A DNA stretch of 64,000 nucleotides from a virus: positions 62,001 to 126,000 of the IMG/VR virus record IMGVR_UViG_3300027974_001778; one strand, given 5' to 3'. Shown here piece after piece: positions 43,439-49,709 of the stretch. Made by a program: the position numbers and the translations under genes. The stretch's first letter is position 1. Every line of letters begins with the position of its first letter. The notes beneath the pieces were generated by a model. The model searched no databases. It saw nothing but the letters and a program-made list of their open reading frames with translations, and was not told the origin of the DNA.

Positions 43439-44734
43439 ATGAAAGTAAATAAAGACATATTATCGATATATGAAGAAATTCTAACTAACAATAAGAATAT
43501 CTTAAGTGAATTAGAGTTGGTTCAACTCAATGACACAAATTATAGTAATTTAAAATACGATAACGACGGAACTCAATCTGATTCAGTTAATAAACCGTTA
43601 TTAGATGACATTGACGCAGCAGCAAAAGCTGCAGGTCTTACTGCAACAGTAACTACCGCAAGTACAGGACATCCTGCAAACACTGTTACAGGAAACCCTA
43701 GTAGACATGGTCAACAAACTGCTGTTGATATTGCAATCTTAAATGGTATTGGTGCGGGAGGTGCTACTAATTCGGCTGACGGTAATTCAGAATTTAGGTC
43801 TCTTGGAAACAAACTATCTAAAGCCTTGGTTTCTATGGGTTATACATTAAACACTGAGTCAGGTAATAGTAAATCCGTCCTATGGCAAACAAATACAGGT
43901 GGTAACCACTTCAACCATTTACACGTATCAAATAACTCAGGAGAGTCAGGAACTGCACCCACAGTGGATTCAAGCGCAAGTGACAAGGCATATTCAGACG
44001 CAACAAAAACTTCAACGACACCAAAAAGTTTAAATCCGTTTAATGCCTCAGGTGTTGAAAAAGATGATTTTTTAACAAACGTAGCAAAAGGATTAACAGG
44101 TCAAAAGGAAAGTATAGAAGAACAAAGAAATTTTGGTAAAGATATAAGTAATAGATATGGTAGAATTATAATTCCAAAAGATTCTAATCCAAAAATTAAA
44201 AGCCCAATATCAGGGGTTATCTATAATAAAAGATATTCATCCAGTTGTGTAAATCAAATTACAATACTAAACACGGATAATCAAAAAATTTACATTCAAT
44301 TTTGTGGAATAAGTTCTCCTAAAGTTAGGGACGGACAATCTATTTCGGTTGGAGATACATTAGGTAATACTGATTCTGATGTTGAAGTAACAATGTATGA
44401 TAGCTCATGGGGAAGAATTCCTATCGGTTCTGAAGGAGTTGACAAATACACTGAAAAGAAAAAAGATAATAGAGAAAAAGTTAATAAAAAAGACGATACA
44501 AGCAAATATTATACCGACCCATTAACCGCTATTGCTGCAGGTGTTCCTGGAAAAATTTTAGATAAAATATTTGGTGACAAATATGATGAAAAAACAGGAG
44601 AGAGGACCCAAAAAAGATGGGGAGGAGTTGCAGACAAAAAACCTGTTGACCCATGGTTATTAGACTTAATTAAAAGTCCATTTAAAAGTAAAAAAGTTAA
44701 CGAGAATATTGAAAGAATTAAAAAGTTATTATAA
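43439..44734 (+). CDS. leader-bearing peptidoglycan hydrolase, M15-like plus M23-like domain
   Basis: A 431-residue protein. The N-terminal 24 residues form a helical leader ending ILSE. NPSRHGQQTAVDIAI near residue 88 and GNHFNHLHVSN near 155 are the SxHxxGxAxD and HxH zinc motifs of M15 D,D-carboxypeptidase/endolysins. Near residues 240-325, PISGVIYNKRY and VRDGQSISVGDTLG match an M23/LysM-like beta domain, apparently lacking the M23 catalytic His. It likely cleaves peptidoglycan crosslinks at entry or lysis. Late box 5 nt upstream; no signal peptide. Confidence 0.7.
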   Translation: MKVNKDILSIYEEILTNNKNILSELELVQLNDTNYSNLKYDNDGTQSDSVNKPLLDDIDAAAKAAGLTATVTTASTGHPANTVTGNPSRHGQQTAVDIAILNGIGAGGATNSADGNSEFRSLGNKLSKALVSMGYTLNTESGNSKSVLWQTNTGGNHFNHLHVSNNSGESGTAPTVDSSASDKAYSDATKTSTTPKSLNPFNASGVEKDDFLTNVAKGLTGQKESIEEQRNFGKDISNRYGRIIIPKDSNPKIKSPISGVIYNKRYSSSCVNQITILNTDNQKIYIQFCGISSPKVRDGQSISVGDTLGNTDSDVEVTMYDSSWGRIPIGSEGVDKYTEKKKDNREKVNKKDDTSKYYTDPLTAIAAGVPGKILDKIFGDKYDEKTGERTQKRWGGVADKKPVDPWLLDLIKSPFKSKKVNENIERIKKLL

Positions 44735-44736
44735 TA

Positions 44737-44768
44737 AAAAACCCACCAATAGGTGGGTTTTATTTTTC
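44737..44768. terminator. bidirectional terminator
   Basis: AAAACCCACC / GGTGGGTTTT with A/T runs on both sides, between the convergent lysin and lipoprotein genes. Confidence 0.8.
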
Positions 44769-44781
44769 CAATAGAATGTAA

Positions 44782-44964
44782 TTATTTTTTTTCTTCTACT
44801 GATGCAGGTGCTTCAGCCTTTACAGAATCTACAGCTACTGCCGCTGAATCTACTTTTACTGAATCTACCGCTACTACAGTTGAGTCAGAGTTAACTTCAG
44901 TTGATTTTCCGTTACCACAAGAGGCCAATGCTACGATTGCAAAAATTGCTAATACTTTTTTCAT
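44782..44964 (-). CDS. small lipoprotein with VDSVK repeats, 60 aa
   Basis: MKKVLAIFAIVALASC is a lipoprotein signal with lipobox LASC. The mature part is a degenerate repeat (DSTVVAVDSVKVDSAAVAVDSVK) like the low-complexity lipoproteins common in Bacteroidota genomes. Would be anchored in the envelope; possibly a spanin-like or exclusion factor. A TATTTATA box lies at 45001-45008, 36 nt upstream of the ATG. Confidence 0.75.
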   Translation of the reverse strand: MKKVLAIFAIVALASCGNGKSTEVNSDSTVVAVDSVKVDSAAVAVDSVKAEAPASVEEKK

Positions 44965-45000
44965 GTTTTTTTTTCTTTTTTTGTTTATTAATTAATAGAC

Positions 45001-45008
45001 TATAAATA
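45001..45008 (-). promoter_or_regulatory. TATTTATA late box
   Basis: On the minus strand ATATTTATA lies 36 nt before the lipoprotein ATG and after tRNA-Ser. Confidence 0.4.
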
Positions 45009-45054
45009 TAAGAAGGTTAATGTATTATGTCAACTTTTCAAATATTTTTTTCTG

Positions 45055-45139
45055 CGGAAAGTGAGAGACTCGAACTCTCGCATCATTTGATTGATGTACG
45101 GTTTAGCAAACCGCTGCATTACCACTCTGCCAACTTTCC
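45055..45139 (-). tRNA. tRNA-Ser(GCT)
   Basis: Acceptor GGAAAGT/ACTTTCC; anticodon arm GCGGT-TTGCTAA-ACCGT with anticodon GCT; long variable arm as in class II tRNAs; T-arm GTTCGAGTC. CCA not encoded. Confidence 0.93.
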
Positions 45140-45145
45140 AATATT

Positions 45146-45481
45146 TTACAATAATTGTAAAAGATAATAAGACAATTTATATCCCGCAAATGCCCCTAAG
45201 GCTGATGGTATTGGAAACACAATCATTCGTCCCAAATCTGTTACATATTTGGGACGGTTAACTATCTTACCCATAAAAAAGTAATATGTTAGATAACCTA
45301 ATAATACCGCAATATCCGCTCTTGTTGCAATAAACACAACAATAGTCGCACCAATAAACCCAAAAGTAAAATTATCCCTAACTCCTTCCCAAATTTCTGA
45401 AGTAGTGGCATCTTTATACTCTTTTACAATTTTCTTAAACTTGGCTCTATTGCCAGTTTTCTTTTTAATTTCAGTTTCCAT
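45146..45481 (-). CDS. membrane protein directly after tRNA-Ile, 111 aa
   Basis: Start set at 45481 (METEIKKKTGN), 3 nt after the 3' end of tRNA-Ile; a longer frame would read through the tRNA. About three hydrophobic segments (FGFIGATIVVFIAT, VLLGYLTYYFFMG, IPSALGAFAGYKLSYYLLQ) predict an integral membrane protein. Not recognised. It is likely co-transcribed with the tRNA, whose 3' processing would give the mRNA a 5' end at the start codon. Confidence 0.65.
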   Translation of the reverse strand: METEIKKKTGNRAKFKKIVKEYKDATTSEIWEGVRDNFTFGFIGATIVVFIATRADIAVLLGYLTYYFFMGKIVNRPKYVTDLGRMIVFPIPSALGAFAGYKLSYYLLQLL

Positions 45482-45483
45482 TG

Positions 45484-45557
45484 TTGGAATAGATGGACTC
45501 GAACCATCGACATTCACCGTATCAGGATGACGCTCTAACCAACTGAGCTATATTCCA
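45484..45557 (-). tRNA. tRNA-Ile(GAT)
   Basis: Acceptor TGGAATA/TATTCCA; anticodon arm TCATC-CTGATAC-GGTGA gives GAT; T-arm GATGG-TTCGAGT-CCATC. CCA not encoded. Confidence 0.92.
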
Positions 45558-45569
45558 TTGTTGTTGGTA

Positions 45570-45577
45570 CAAAGATA
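45570..45577 (-). promoter_or_regulatory. TATCTTTG -7 element before tRNA-Ile
   Basis: Minus-strand TATCTTTG, 12 nt before the tRNA-Ile 5' end; the -33 region is T-rich but lacks a clear TTG. Confidence 0.5.
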
Positions 45578-45597
45578 CTAATTTTATTTTATAAAAA

Positions 45598-45630
45598 AAA
45601 TCCCCCTGACTTTTAATCAGAGGGATTCAA
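45598..45630 (-). terminator. intrinsic terminator
   Basis: Minus-strand ATCCCTCTGATT / GTCAGGGGGAT stem followed by TTTTTTT, downstream of the gene 45651-46100. Confidence 0.75.
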
Positions 45631-45650
45631 TATTAAATTTAAAAAATATA

Positions 45651-46100
45651 CTACTTTAAAAATCTTAATTTGTATATTGTTGAATAAATTAATTCTTGAA
45701 CCGTATCTATTTGGTTTTGAATAAACGATTCTTTAACTCCTTTTCTTACTTTTTCAATCATGTAGTCTAATGATTTAAAATAATTAATTACTTGGTCAAC
45801 ACTTTTATAATCCTCAGTTTTTGCTGAGTCATAATTTTTAACAAGGTCGTACTTACCTTGGTAACTTTCGATAATACCGTCCACTAATTTGTCTATACCC
45901 TCATAATATCCTTGTAATGCTTTATGTTCTGAATATGATTTGGTTTGTAAATGAAAAATATGAACTTGAGTTTGAGAATGTAATAGTGTTGATACCATAT
46001 TCTTAAATCCTGAGTTACTTTTAGTTTCAGACTTATTTTCCTGCTCATTCAAATGCATCACTTTGAATAGTTGTTCTTTTGTTAATGTTAATTTATCCAT
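45651..46100 (-). CDS. leader-bearing DUF5856/ferritin-like protein, 149 aa
   Basis: N-terminus MDKLTLTKEQLFKVMHLNE-Q is a leader ending L-x-E at residue 19. Then STLLHSQTQVHIFHLQTKSYSEHKALQGYYEGIDKLVDGIIESYQGKYDL, the signature of the phage family DUF5856, whose His/Glu spacing suggests a ferritin/Dps-like four-helix bundle. Late box 3 nt before the ATG. A packaged Dps-like protein that protects DNA or stores metal is an attractive but unproved idea. Confidence 0.75.
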   Translation of the reverse strand: MDKLTLTKEQLFKVMHLNEQENKSETKSNSGFKNMVSTLLHSQTQVHIFHLQTKSYSEHKALQGYYEGIDKLVDGIIESYQGKYDLVKNYDSAKTEDYKSVDQVINYFKSLDYMIEKVRKGVKESFIQNQIDTVQELIYSTIYKLRFLK

Positions 46101-46103
46101 ACA

Positions 46104-46111
46104 GATAAATA
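46104..46111 (-). promoter_or_regulatory. TATTTATC late box
   Basis: On the minus strand CTATTTATC lies 3 nt before the ATG at 46100. Confidence 0.5.
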
Positions 46112-46135
46112 GTCAACATATTCAAAAAATATTTG

Positions 46136-46207
46136 GGTCAACGGACGGTATCGAACCGTCTTCCCGAGCTCCACAAACTCGTGCTTCACCTTAAAGCTTC
46201 AAAGACC
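46136..46207 (-). tRNA. tRNA-His(GTG), weak acceptor stem
   Basis: Anticodon arm CGAGT-TTGTGGA-GCTCG gives GTG; extra 5' G opposite discriminator C, the tRNA-His identity pair; T-arm GACGG-TTCGATA-CCGTC. The acceptor stem GTCTTTG/CGTTGAC has two T-T mismatches. Confidence 0.8.
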
Positions 46208-46212
46208 ATATG

Positions 46213-46286
46213 TTGCGAGAGGCAGATTTGAACTGCCCACCTCAGGGTTATGAATCCTGCGCTCTCACCAAATGAGCTACCTCGCA
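46213..46286 (-). tRNA. tRNA-Met(CAT), first copy
   Basis: Acceptor TGCGAGG/TCTCGCA; anticodon loop TTCATAA gives CAT. Could be elongator Met or an Ile2-type tRNA with modified C34; the sequence alone does not decide. Confidence 0.88.
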
Positions 46287-46292
46287 GTTTAG

Positions 46293-46364
46293 AGGTTCTA
46301 TTAGGATTCGAACCTAAACTCCAAAATCCGTAGTTTTGTGTGCTATCCGTTACACCATAAAACC
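46293..46364 (-). tRNA. tRNA-Arg(ACG)
   Basis: Acceptor GGTTTTA/TAGAACC; anticodon arm CAAAA-CTACGGA-TTTTG gives ACG; T-arm GGTTCGAATCC. Confidence 0.92.
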
Positions 46365-46446
46365 TTAGTCACGGTCATTGTCCCATTTTACAACAAGCAT
46401 CAAAATAACCCATAATAATAATAACCACATATTTTTTTCCATTTTG

Positions 46447-46517
46447 TTATCCGACCTGGATTCGAACCAGAAATGACAGTACCAAAAACTGTAGTGTTAC
46501 CGTTACACCATCGGACA
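46447..46517 (-). tRNA. tRNA-Gln(TTG)
   Basis: Acceptor TGTCCGA/TCGGATA; anticodon arm ACAGT-TTTTGGT-ACTGT gives TTG. Confidence 0.92.
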
Positions 46518-46522
46518 ATATG

Positions 46523-46596
46523 TGGACCAGATAGGAATCGAACCTATTACCTTCACATTATGAGTGTGCCGCTCTAACCGAATGAGCTACAAGTCC
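46523..46596 (-). tRNA. tRNA-Met(CAT), second copy
   Basis: Acceptor GGACTTG/CTGGTCC; anticodon loop CTCATAA gives CAT, as in elongator Met and Ile2 tRNAs. One of the two CAT genes may decode ATA. Confidence 0.88.
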
Positions 46597-46689
46597 ATGA
46601 AGCTAAACATTGCTTTCAGGGTTGAAATGGCTCACAGATAAATCCGAATCACCACCTACTGATTTTACAGTATCTTAGTTTAACTTTTG

Positions 46690-46771
46690 TGGGAGTAGCT
46701 GGACTCGAACCAACGAACTCGAAAGAGGGAAGATTTACAGTCTTCTGCCATTGCCACTAGGCGATACTCCC
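46690..46771 (-). tRNA. tRNA-Tyr(GTA)
   Basis: Acceptor GGGAGTA/TACTCCC; anticodon arm GAAGA-CTGTAAA-TCTTC gives GTA; long variable arm. Confidence 0.93.
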
Positions 46772-46910
46772 AAAAATCAGGAAAGAGGAAGATGGTTCAG
46801 TGGACATCCTCTTTTACGATTGGCATTACTAATGGTAGTTTAAACTCCGACGATGTCTTATTCCAACCACTACCAGGTATTTACATCATCATTCCCCAAT
46901 CAACCTTTAG
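46772..46910 (-). other. structured spacer between tRNA-Tyr and tRNA-Trp
   Basis: No protein frame. Two potential stem-loops: an imperfect one near 46791-46824 and TGGTAGT (46833-46839) with ACTACCA (46869-46875). Could be a small RNA or a processing spacer. Confidence 0.4.
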
Positions 46911-46983
46911 CACGCACGAAAGGGGTCGAACCTCTGACACATAGTTTTGGAGACTACTGCTCTACCATCTGAGCTACGCACGT
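46911..46983 (-). tRNA. tRNA-Trp(CCA)
   Basis: Acceptor ACGTGCG/CGTGCGT; anticodon arm GTAGT-CTCCAAA-ACTAT gives CCA; discriminator G. Confidence 0.92.
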
Positions 46984-46989
46984 GTTTAC

Positions 46990-47235
46990 TTAATTAATAA
47001 ATTCTTCTGTGTTTATGTTATGTTCGTCTAATATTTCGTATATCTTTCCAAACACTAACTCTAAAGTTTCGTACTTATCAACATCTTTACCTTCTAAAGA
47101 CCACTCTAAAGACTTTTTAGTATTATGGGTAATTTCCCATAATGCCATAGCCATATCAAAAGACTTAACCGCTCTTTTATGAGCAATTACTTCATCTTGG
47201 TCATTTAAATCAAATTCTAATATTCCTTTTGCCAT
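46990..47235 (-). CDS. conserved phage protein, 81 aa
   Basis: MAKGILEFDLNDQDEVIAHKRAVKSFDMAMALWEITHNTKKSLEW follows a pattern (ILEFDLNDxDxxxAHxRxVKSxDMAxALWxIxxNTKK) that I recognise from a small protein widespread in phages, function unknown. Helical and acidic. Placed between tRNA-Cys and tRNA-Trp on the same strand. Confidence 0.8.
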   Translation of the reverse strand: MAKGILEFDLNDQDEVIAHKRAVKSFDMAMALWEITHNTKKSLEWSLEGKDVDKYETLELVFGKIYEILDEHNINTEEFIN

Positions 47236-47249
47236 AATATATATTTTTG

Positions 47250-47321
47250 AGGTCGATACAGGATTCGAACCTGTGTAAATAGTTTTGCAGACTACCGCCT
47301 AATCCACTCGGCCAATCGACC
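47250..47321 (-). tRNA. tRNA-Cys(GCA)
   Basis: Acceptor GGTCGAT/ATCGACC; anticodon arm GTAGT-CTGCAAA-ACTAT gives GCA; discriminator T, as in bacterial tRNA-Cys. Confidence 0.92.
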
Positions 47322-47507
47322 ATTTAACGTTTCTTTAATTTTATATTTTTTACATCTTTTTTTAGGTATCTCAACATAATATGAACCAAATACAGAAATA
47401 AAAAGTCCAACATAGTTTTCTCCTTGTTCACTAACTTCTTGTAAAACGGTTCCTTCATATAAATGAGGAAAAATATCCGCGCTATCTTTTTTTACAACTA
47501 CTTTCAT
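47292..47507 (-). CDS. small protein whose 3' end runs into tRNA-Cys, 71 aa
   Basis: Not recognised. A basic beta-rich protein (LYEGTVLQEVSEQGENYVGLFISVFGSYYVEIPKKRCKKYK), SH3-like in feel. The last 10 residues (NGRLAEWIRR) are read from the 5' half of tRNA-Cys, so processing of the tRNA would remove its own stop codon from the mRNA. Confidence 0.55.
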   Translation of the reverse strand: MKVVVKKDSADIFPHLYEGTVLQEVSEQGENYVGLFISVFGSYYVEIPKKRCKKYKIKETLNGRLAEWIRR

Positions 47508-47519
47508 TTTAATTTATTT

Positions 47520-47738
47520 TTAATGTGTTCCGTTTGTTAATGAAATCCCATGCCTTACTCCTGTAATGAAATCTTCAATTTCTTCTTCGGTCATATTGTT
47601 ATATCTCTTACCGACAGTATGTCCAATCTCATTACCACAATCACTTAAATCTCCTTCGTATATTGTTACATCTGATTTTCCTTTCAAAGATACAGAAATC
47701 CAAGATAAATCACTACTGTTAAATGTTCTTTTTTCCAT
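47520..47738 (-). CDS. hypothetical protein, 72 aa
   Basis: Not recognised. Small acidic alpha/beta protein (NNMTEEEIEDFITGVRHGISLTNGTH). Lies 5 nt after the preceding gene's stop; part of the same minus-strand unit as the primase-like gene and tRNA-Cys. Confidence 0.7.
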   Translation of the reverse strand: MEKRTFNSSDLSWISVSLKGKSDVTIYEGDLSDCGNEIGHTVGKRYNNMTEEEIEDFITGVRHGISLTNGTH

Positions 47739-47743
47739 ATTTT

Positions 47744-48367
47744 TTAATTTAATGAATTTGGGTAATACAATAATGTCGGGTTCTTTTTTTGGATATCAAC
47801 CTCGGGATATCTTTCCTTAAATTTCATCACATTAAAAGGTTGAGTTATAATATGGAACCCACTTCTTGTTTTAATAAAAGTCATTCCTTGTTCTTTTCCC
47901 GCCTCTTTCTGTAACTCGTTTATATATTCTCTCATTTTAATTTGACTTGGAGAATGGTTAAATCCATCAATGGATACATTATCAATATCAATAATCCATC
48001 TTTTCTCTTGAGTCTTTATCTGTCCCACAACCGAGTCAAATAACCCCTTTTGGTTCTGAACTCCATTCTTAATTCTCTCAGCCAAACTTGCCAACATATC
48101 CAAAGACACATCTCTGTGATTTTGTTTCTGAACATGAATGTAAGCTCTTGCCTTGAACATCTCACATAATTGCATCACCTCATCATATCTCCTTTCCAAA
48201 TGGTCAACTGATTCAATGCAATATGTTTTAATAGTTCTAACCGACTGATGGTTATCTCTTTCTCCTTCAGGTTGGTCTTTCTTACGTTTGAAAACATACA
48301 GCATATAGAAGTCACCCTTCTCCTCAAAGTTCAATAATGGTTTTATTATGTCTATATTGTTTATCAT
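47744..48367 (-). CDS. AEP primase-like protein (motif-level suggestion)
   Basis: Start set at 48367 (MINNIDIIKPLL); the longer frame begins inside a tRNA-like element. A 207-residue protein. RWIIDIDN near residue 127 fits the hhhDhD metal site and TRSGFHIITQPF near 167 fits the sxH/GxH motif of archaeo-eukaryotic primase/PrimPol folds. The N-terminal half has YMLYVFKRKKDQPEG and AYIHVQKQNHRDV. Size is well below typical primases. Alternative: a related non-catalytic fold. No helicase is adjacent. Confidence 0.5.
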   Translation of the reverse strand: MINNIDIIKPLLNFEEKGDFYMLYVFKRKKDQPEGERDNHQSVRTIKTYCIESVDHLERRYDEVMQLCEMFKARAYIHVQKQNHRDVSLDMLASLAERIKNGVQNQKGLFDSVVGQIKTQEKRWIIDIDNVSIDGFNHSPSQIKMREYINELQKEAGKEQGMTFIKTRSGFHIITQPFNVMKFKERYPEVDIQKKNPTLLYYPNSLN

Positions 48368-48383
48368 ATCATTTTTTTTTGTT

Positions 48384-48500
48384 GTTAAGGTGGGATTCGA
48401 ACCCACAACGTAGTCTCGTAAAGAGAATCATCACCGTTTCGACTTACCGAGCCCTGTGCTCGTTTACATATCTACTACTTAACTTCCTACCCCACTTCAC
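48384..48500 (-). other. tRNA-like element with canonical T-arm (48392 region)
   Basis: Minus strand has GTGGG-TTCGAAT-CCCAC followed by CTTAACA-A, a perfect T-arm and 3' acceptor strand. Candidate 5' partners (GTTAAG) occur 100-135 nt upstream, too far for a normal tRNA, and the anticodon arm cannot be resolved. Degenerate, split or inserted tRNA. Confidence 0.45.
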
Positions 48501-48559
48501 CAGCTTAACGGACTGGCTGCCATATGGGAGTGGGGGTTTCCCGTTAATTCGGGACTCCG

Positions 48560-48640
48560 CGATGTTGCGGGAATCGAACCCACTCGATGAACTACTTGTG
48601 ATATGCACCAACCATTTGCTCCAATCCTAGTATTAAGGAG
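48560..48640 (-). other. second tRNA-like element (48560 region)
   Basis: Minus strand T-arm GTGGG-TTCGATT-CCCGC is present, but no 5' strand pairs with the following AACATCG and no clear anticodon stem is seen. Probably a decayed tRNA. Confidence 0.35.
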
Positions 48641-48827
48641 TGTTACCTACAAATCACCATCATTCAACCCTTTAACACCAAATTTGACTACTGACTGACT
48701 CCTTTCGAACTTTGAGGGTTTGTATCATTCAATATCAGTAGTCCAAGGCTGTAGGAGCTCATCTTTACACTTAGGCTCTTTGTCTTCTCATGTTGCAACA
48801 TTTACGACCGTAGCGTCACCTTGTTTG
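48641..48827. other. non-coding spacer
   Basis: About 190 bases without a credible protein frame on either strand and with higher GC than genes nearby; no tRNA signature. Possibly precursor RNA upstream of the tRNA-like elements. Confidence 0.4.
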
Positions 48828-48900
48828 TGGTACGAGGTGGGTTCGAACCACCGACAACTTGTTCTTCAGACAAGCACTCTACCAACTGAGTTATCGCACC
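48828..48900 (-). tRNA. tRNA-Phe(GAA)
   Basis: Acceptor GGTGCGA/TCGTACC; anticodon arm CTTGT-CTGAAGA-ACAAG gives GAA; T-arm GGTGG-TTCGAAC-CCACC. Confidence 0.93.
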
Positions 48901-48904
48901 AAGT

Positions 48905-48976
48905 TTAAAGTTAAAGTCGCCCACACTTGTTCGGGGCGGGACCTTTCGGTCACCTTCGACATCCCCTCAACTTTAA
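48905..48976 (-). other. structured RNA element with GNRA hairpin
   Basis: Closing stem TTAAAGT / ACTTTAA surrounds GGGG...CCCC and an inner GACC-GAAA-GGTC hairpin (GNRA loop). It begins at the stop codon of the gene 48973-49188 and ends 5 nt before tRNA-Phe. Confidence 0.45.
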
Positions 48977-49188
48977 TTCACTTCAATATCTTCCAAAGGT
49001 ACATCTTCTCCCTGAGTATGTTTATAAACTGTATTAAAAAACTCTCCTAACAATCTATAGTCCTCAGGAATCATATGACAAAAATCAAATGCAGGAATTG
49101 CACCATGAATTTGACCTTGTACTACCTTATCAAACTTATCATCTGGTTTGTACTCAAACACAGTATGTCCTCTAAAAATATATTTCAT
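48973..49188 (-). CDS. hypothetical protein, 71 aa
   Basis: Not recognised. Mixed protein with aromatic start (MKYIFRGHTVFEY) and acidic end. Its start codon is embedded in the last copy of a 13-bp repeat (CGGAAGTTATG), and a structured element overlaps its stop. Co-directional with tRNA-Phe and tRNA-Val. Confidence 0.65.
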   Translation of the reverse strand: MKYIFRGHTVFEYKPDDKFDKVVQGQIHGAIPAFDFCHMIPEDYRLLGEFFNTVYKHTQGEDVPLEDIEVN

Positions 49189-49189
49189 A

Positions 49190-49290
49190 ACTTCCGATTT
49201 TGTCTTGTTTTTACTTCCGAATTTGGACGGGTTTTACTTCCGACTTTGTCACTGCTCACATTTGAGGAAGTTTACTGCTCAAATTTGAGA
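49190..49290. repeat. short tandem repeats upstream of a small gene
   Basis: ACTTCCGANTTTG occurs at 49190-49202, 49213-49225 and 49236-49248 (exact 23-nt spacing), followed by two copies of ACTGCTCAMATTTGAG, also about 23 nt apart. On the minus strand these precede and enter the start of the 71-aa gene. Confidence 0.75.
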
Positions 49291-49296
49291 TTTATG

Positions 49297-49369
49297 TAGT
49301 CCCTGTAGGAATCGAACCTACGACAACTTGCATGTAAGGCAAGTGCTCTTCCAACTGAGCTAAGAGACT
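49297..49369 (-). tRNA. tRNA-Val(TAC)
   Basis: Acceptor AGTCTCT/AGGGACT; anticodon arm CTTGC-CTTACAT-GCAAG gives TAC. Confidence 0.93.
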
Positions 49370-49374
49370 AAATG

Positions 49375-49448
49375 TATCGCGTACGGGGCTCGAACCCGTA
49401 ATCTTCATCGTGAAAGGATGACGACTTAACCAATTTGTCCAACGCGAC
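49375..49448 (-). tRNA. tRNA-Glu(TTC)
   Basis: Acceptor GTCGCGT/ACGCGAT; anticodon arm TCATC-CTTTCAC-GATGA gives TTC. Confidence 0.92.
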
Positions 49449-49458
49449 ATTTGTTTCA

Positions 49459-49489
49459 CAAAGATACAACCAATATTTCAAAGAGCCAA
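49459..49489 (-). promoter_or_regulatory. host-type promoter of the tRNA-Glu/Val run
   Basis: Minus strand TTG (49489-49487), 20 nt, TATCTTTG (49466-49459), 10 nt before the tRNA-Glu 5' end. Confidence 0.65.
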
Positions 49490-49498
49490 AAACAAAAA

Positions 49499-49528
49499 AC
49501 CCTGAACTTCATTTCTGTAGTTCAGGGT
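49499..49528 (-). terminator. intrinsic terminator
   Basis: ACCCTGAACT / AGTTCAGGGT stem; minus strand continues with a T-rich run. Ends the small unit starting near 49675. Confidence 0.8.
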
Positions 49529-49550
49529 ATATAAAAAATTTGGTTTATTT

Positions 49551-49661
49551 TTAGTTTAAAAAATTATTCAAAATTATATCCGAACTACATGACTGCATAC
49601 GCTCATACCAACAAGTTTCTTGTTGTTGACTAAAGACTGTATGTTTTATTGTAGTTCTCAT
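49551..49661 (-). CDS. 36-aa small protein or small-RNA unit
   Basis: Start set at 49661 (MRTTIKHTVFSQQQETCWYERM), 18 nt after a perfect host-type promoter; a terminator follows 23 nt after the stop. The promoter-frame-terminator arrangement fills about 180 nt, so it encodes either this Cys-containing micro-protein or a small RNA. No family recognised. Confidence 0.5.
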   Translation of the reverse strand: MRTTIKHTVFSQQQETCWYERMQSCSSDIILNNFLN

Positions 49662-49679
49662 TGTTTCTAATATATAGTT

Positions 49680-49709
49680 CAAAGATATGAAAAAATCTTT
49701 GAGTGTCAA
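49680..49709 (-). promoter_or_regulatory. consensus Bacteroidota-type promoter
   Basis: Minus strand TTTG (49710-49707), exactly 19 nt, TATCTTTG (49687-49680). Confidence 0.75.

Noticed and set aside
48720-49050. Plus-strand frames at 48720-48908 and 48859-49050
   Set aside because: They read antisense through tRNA-Phe and the structured spacer, with no promoter or family resemblance.
49190-49290. CRISPR array
   Set aside because: Repeat units are 13-16 nt with 10-nt gaps and similar spacer sequence; no cas genes are present.
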